64,000 bases of DNA. Source: Streptomyces sp. Tu6071. Its GTDB lineage: Bacteria > Actinomycetota > Actinomycetes > Streptomycetales > Streptomycetaceae. The notes beneath the pieces are model-generated. The model was not told the origin of the DNA, did no database searches, and saw nothing but the letters and a program-made list of their open reading frames with translations. Made by a program: the position numbers and the translations under genes. Below are positions 62,082 to 64,000 of this stretch, piece after piece. Numbering within the stretch: position 1 is the first letter of the stretch; the number at the start of each line of letters is the position of its first letter. Location: positions 620,001-684,000 of the forward strand of contig NZ_CM001165.1 of NCBI RefSeq assembly GCF_000213055.1, read 5' to 3'.

Positions 62082-63740
62082 TCAGTCGCGGGGCGTGCCC
62101 GGGGCCGTGCCGCTGTCGGAGGTCTCCTTGCCGAGCGCGACGGCGTCGCGCGGAGCCGCGGCCTGCTCGGGGACGACGGGGTCGGCGCCGCCCTCGGCGG
62201 CGAGGCGCTCCATGCCGCTCGTGGTCTTGAGCGGCTTCTCCTTGATGAAGAGGACCGCGATGATCGCGAGGAAGGCGAAGGGCGTCGCGACGAGGAAGAG
62301 GTCGCCGGTCGCCACGCCGTACGCGTGCTCGACGATGCCCTTGACCTGCGGCGGGAGCTTCGTCATGTCGGGGACGGAGTTGCCGCCGCCCTCGGCCGCG
62401 GGGATGCCCGCGTCCTTGAAGCCCTTGCTCAGCTCGGTGCTGACCCGGTTGGCGAGGACCGCTCCGAGGACGCTCGTGCCGATCGTGCCGCCGAGGGAGC
62501 GGAAGAAGGAGAGCACCGAGGTGGCCGCGCCGAGTTCGTGCGCGTCCACGTCGTTCTGGGCGGCGAGCACGAGGTTCTGCATCAGCATGCCGACGCCGAG
62601 GCCCATGACGCCCATGTAGACGCTGAGCAGCCCGAAGTGGGTGTCGGAACCGATGGTCGAGAGCATGCCGAGACCGGCGGTCATGACGATCGCGCCCGCG
62701 ACCAGGTAGATCTTCCACTTGCCCGTGGCGGAAATGATCTGCCCGGCGACGGTCGAGGAGACGAGCAGGCCGAAGATCATCGGCAGGCTCATGAGCCCGG
62801 CGACGGTCGGCGACTTGCCGAGCGAGACCTGGAAGTACTGCGAGAGGAAGACGGTCCCCGCGAACATCGCGATACCGACGAGGAAGCTCGCCACGGTGGT
62901 GAGGGTGACGGTGCGGTTGCGGAAGATGCCGAGCGGGATGATCGGTTCCTTCGCGCGGGTCTCGACCCACACGGCGAGCCCGAGCAGGACGACGCCGAGG
63001 CCGACCAGGAGCGCGGTCTCGGTCGAGGCCCAGTCGAACTTGTCGCCCGCGAGCGAGGTCCAGATCAGCAGGTCGCAGACGCCCGCGACGATGAGGAAGG
63101 CGCCGAGCCAGTCGATGCGGACCTCGCGGCGGATGGTGGGCAGCTTCAGGGTGCGCTGGAGCAGGACGATCCCGGCGAGCGCGAAGGGCACGCCGATGAA
63201 GAAGCACCAGCGCCAGCCGAGCCAGGAGGTGTCCACGAGGACGCCGCCGACGAGCGGGCCCGCGACGGTGCCGACCGCGAAGACGGCGCCGAAGATGCCC
63301 GCGTACTTGCCGAGGCGGCGCGGCGGGATGATCGCGGCCATGACGACCTGGGCGAGGGCGGTGAGACCGCCGCCGCCGATGCCCTGGAGGACGCGGCTGA
63401 TGATCAGCGTGACGACGTCCTGCGAGAAGCCGGCCACGAGCGAGCCGACGACGAAGAGGCCGAGCGAGAGCTGGAGGAGGAGCTTCTGGTTGAAGAGGTC
63501 GGCCAGCTTGCCCCACAGCGGCACCGTCGCGGTCATCGCGAGGAGTTCGGAGGTGACGACCCAGGTGTACGAGGACTGGCTCGCGCCGAGGTCGGCGATG
63601 ATGCGGGGCAGGGCGTTGGCGACGACGGTGCCCGCGAGGATGGCGACGAACATACCCGCCATCAGGCCCGACATCGCCTGGAGTATCTGGCGGTTGGTCA
63701 TGGAGGTCGGCGACGGCGCGGTCGCCTCGGCTGTGCTCAC
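62082..63740 (-). CDS. DHA2-type MFS multidrug transporter (EmrB/QacA)
   Basis: 552-residue exporter with 14 helices. MFVAILAGTVVANALPRIIA replaces the usual DxTIVNVALP of helix 1. SELLAMTATVPLWGKLADLF, RVLQGIGGGGLTALAQVVMA and AVGTVAGPLVGGVLVDTSWL are typical. The C-terminal loop LPPQVKGIVEHAYGVATGDL and the final acidic tail are seen in relatives. The GTG at 63740 follows AAGGAC. The upstream gene on the same strand is a TetR regulator whose last codons lie at the window edge, a usual regulator-pump pair. Confidence 0.92.
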   Translation of the reverse strand: MSTAEATAPSPTSMTNRQILQAMSGLMAGMFVAILAGTVVANALPRIIADLGASQSSYTWVVTSELLAMTATVPLWGKLADLFNQKLLLQLSLGLFVVGSLVAGFSQDVVTLIISRVLQGIGGGGLTALAQVVMAAIIPPRRLGKYAGIFGAVFAVGTVAGPLVGGVLVDTSWLGWRWCFFIGVPFALAGIVLLQRTLKLPTIRREVRIDWLGAFLIVAGVCDLLIWTSLAGDKFDWASTETALLVGLGVVLLGLAVWVETRAKEPIIPLGIFRNRTVTLTTVASFLVGIAMFAGTVFLSQYFQVSLGKSPTVAGLMSLPMIFGLLVSSTVAGQIISATGKWKIYLVAGAIVMTAGLGMLSTIGSDTHFGLLSVYMGVMGLGVGMLMQNLVLAAQNDVDAHELGAATSVLSFFRSLGGTIGTSVLGAVLANRVSTELSKGFKDAGIPAAEGGGNSVPDMTKLPPQVKGIVEHAYGVATGDLFLVATPFAFLAIIAVLFIKEKPLKTTSGMERLAAEGGADPVVPEQAAAPRDAVALGKETSDSGTAPGTPRD

Positions 63741-63945
63741 GTTGTCCTTCTTGAGAGGGAGACGGTGGTACGTGGGGGGACAGGGCGGAGCCCGTGCGGC
63801 GGTGCCGCGTCCGGGCCCCGGAGGGAACGGGCGGGGTCGCCGGGCTCCCGGGACGGTCGGGGTCGAGCGGTCGGTACGGGGATACGGGACGAGGACACCC
63901 GGGGCGGCGGACCGGCACCGCTTCCCGGTGGGGGCTGTCCGCCCG

Positions 63946-64000
63946 TCAGTCGGTGGGCCGCCGCAGTCCGGCGGCGAGGTGGGTGAAGACCTCGGCGAAG
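63946..64000 (-). CDS. TetR-type regulator, C-terminal end (partial)
   Basis: Only the last 18 codons are in the window; the frame ends FAEVFTHLAAGLRRPTD before a TGA. The sequence fits the last helix of a TetR-family regulator, and the position just upstream of an EmrB/QacA pump on the same strand supports this. The 205 bases between them hold no gene and should contain the pump promoter and operator. Confidence 0.5.
   Translation of the reverse strand, partial: FAEVFTHLAAGLRRPTD

Noticed and set aside
61926..63986. 686-codon plus-strand frame opposite the EmrB/QacA pump
   Set aside because: Asp/Glu/Arg-rich mirror of membrane-protein codons; no start or domain.

Overview
The window is very GC-rich, densely coded DNA with strong GC bias at third codon positions, many GTG/TTG starts and ATGA/GTGA gene overlaps. 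A complete conservon with its P450, many secreted proteins and several TetR/LysR/WYL regulators point to a Streptomyces chromosome, probably toward an arm, because accessory genes and decayed genes are frequent. There is one tRNA gene, no rRNA and no CRISPR array.

Layout. 1-1.8 kb: end of an iron-siderophore ABC importer (permease plus ATPase). 2.0-7.7 kb: a five-gene conservon (cvnA-B-C-D-E), ending in a CYP157-like P450 with no ExxR motif. 7.7-9.4 kb: peptide deformylase, a secreted TNT-type NAD+-glycohydrolase-like toxin and an overlapping small gene that could encode its immunity protein. 9.4-15.3 kb: DUF1772 protein, flavin monooxygenase, enoyl-CoA isomerase-like protein, MFS transporter and divergent DeoR regulator. 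15.5-21.4 kb: a coupled VTC / DUF4956 / CotH operon, then a response regulator and sensor kinase. 21.6-26.1 kb: TIGR03084-like protein, large glycosyltransferase, VOC protein and an odd SDR.

26.2-29.0 kb is a decaying alpha-galactoside operon: permease remnant, frameshifted GH36 alpha-galactosidase and SDR remnant. It is followed by a TetR/epoxide-hydrolase-like divergent pair with a perfect 16-bp palindrome between the genes. 30.8-33.0 kb holds the most unusual locus: two divergent genes whose products share an N-terminal LQ(R/S)xAGNAAV motif. One product is a small DUF4157-type HEASH protein. The other is a 429-residue protein with an SR/RD-rich repetitive tail. Both resemble cargo of extracellular contractile injection systems (eCIS), but no eCIS structural gene is present here. 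33.5-36.5 kb: secreted beta-helix carbohydrate-active protein and a broken sugar-binding lipoprotein. 36.7-41.9 kb: MetE-like methyltransferase, AhpD-like protein, and a tightly coupled FAD/NAD(P) protein plus a PEP-utilising-enzyme-like protein that lacks its ATP-grasp half.

42.2-50 kb: secreted amidase, a WYL regulator with 42-bp internal repeats divergent from a VOC gene across a perfect palindrome, DUF4232 protein, PfpI-like protein, a 42-residue small protein, a frameshifted XRE-cupin regulator and a YdhR-like protein. 50.1-57.4 kb is sparsely coded: an SDR operon with a LysR regulator, an AraC regulator, a ricin-B-like secreted protein, an integrase remnant and small membrane proteins, ending at tRNA-Pro(GGG). 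57.5-64 kb: DUF309, CobF, a DHA2 transporter with a C-terminal winged-helix-like region, a small acidic protein, a second DHA2 transporter and the end of its likely TetR regulator.

Several genes are broken by single-base slips, some at short homopolymers, so sequencing error has to be separated from real decay.
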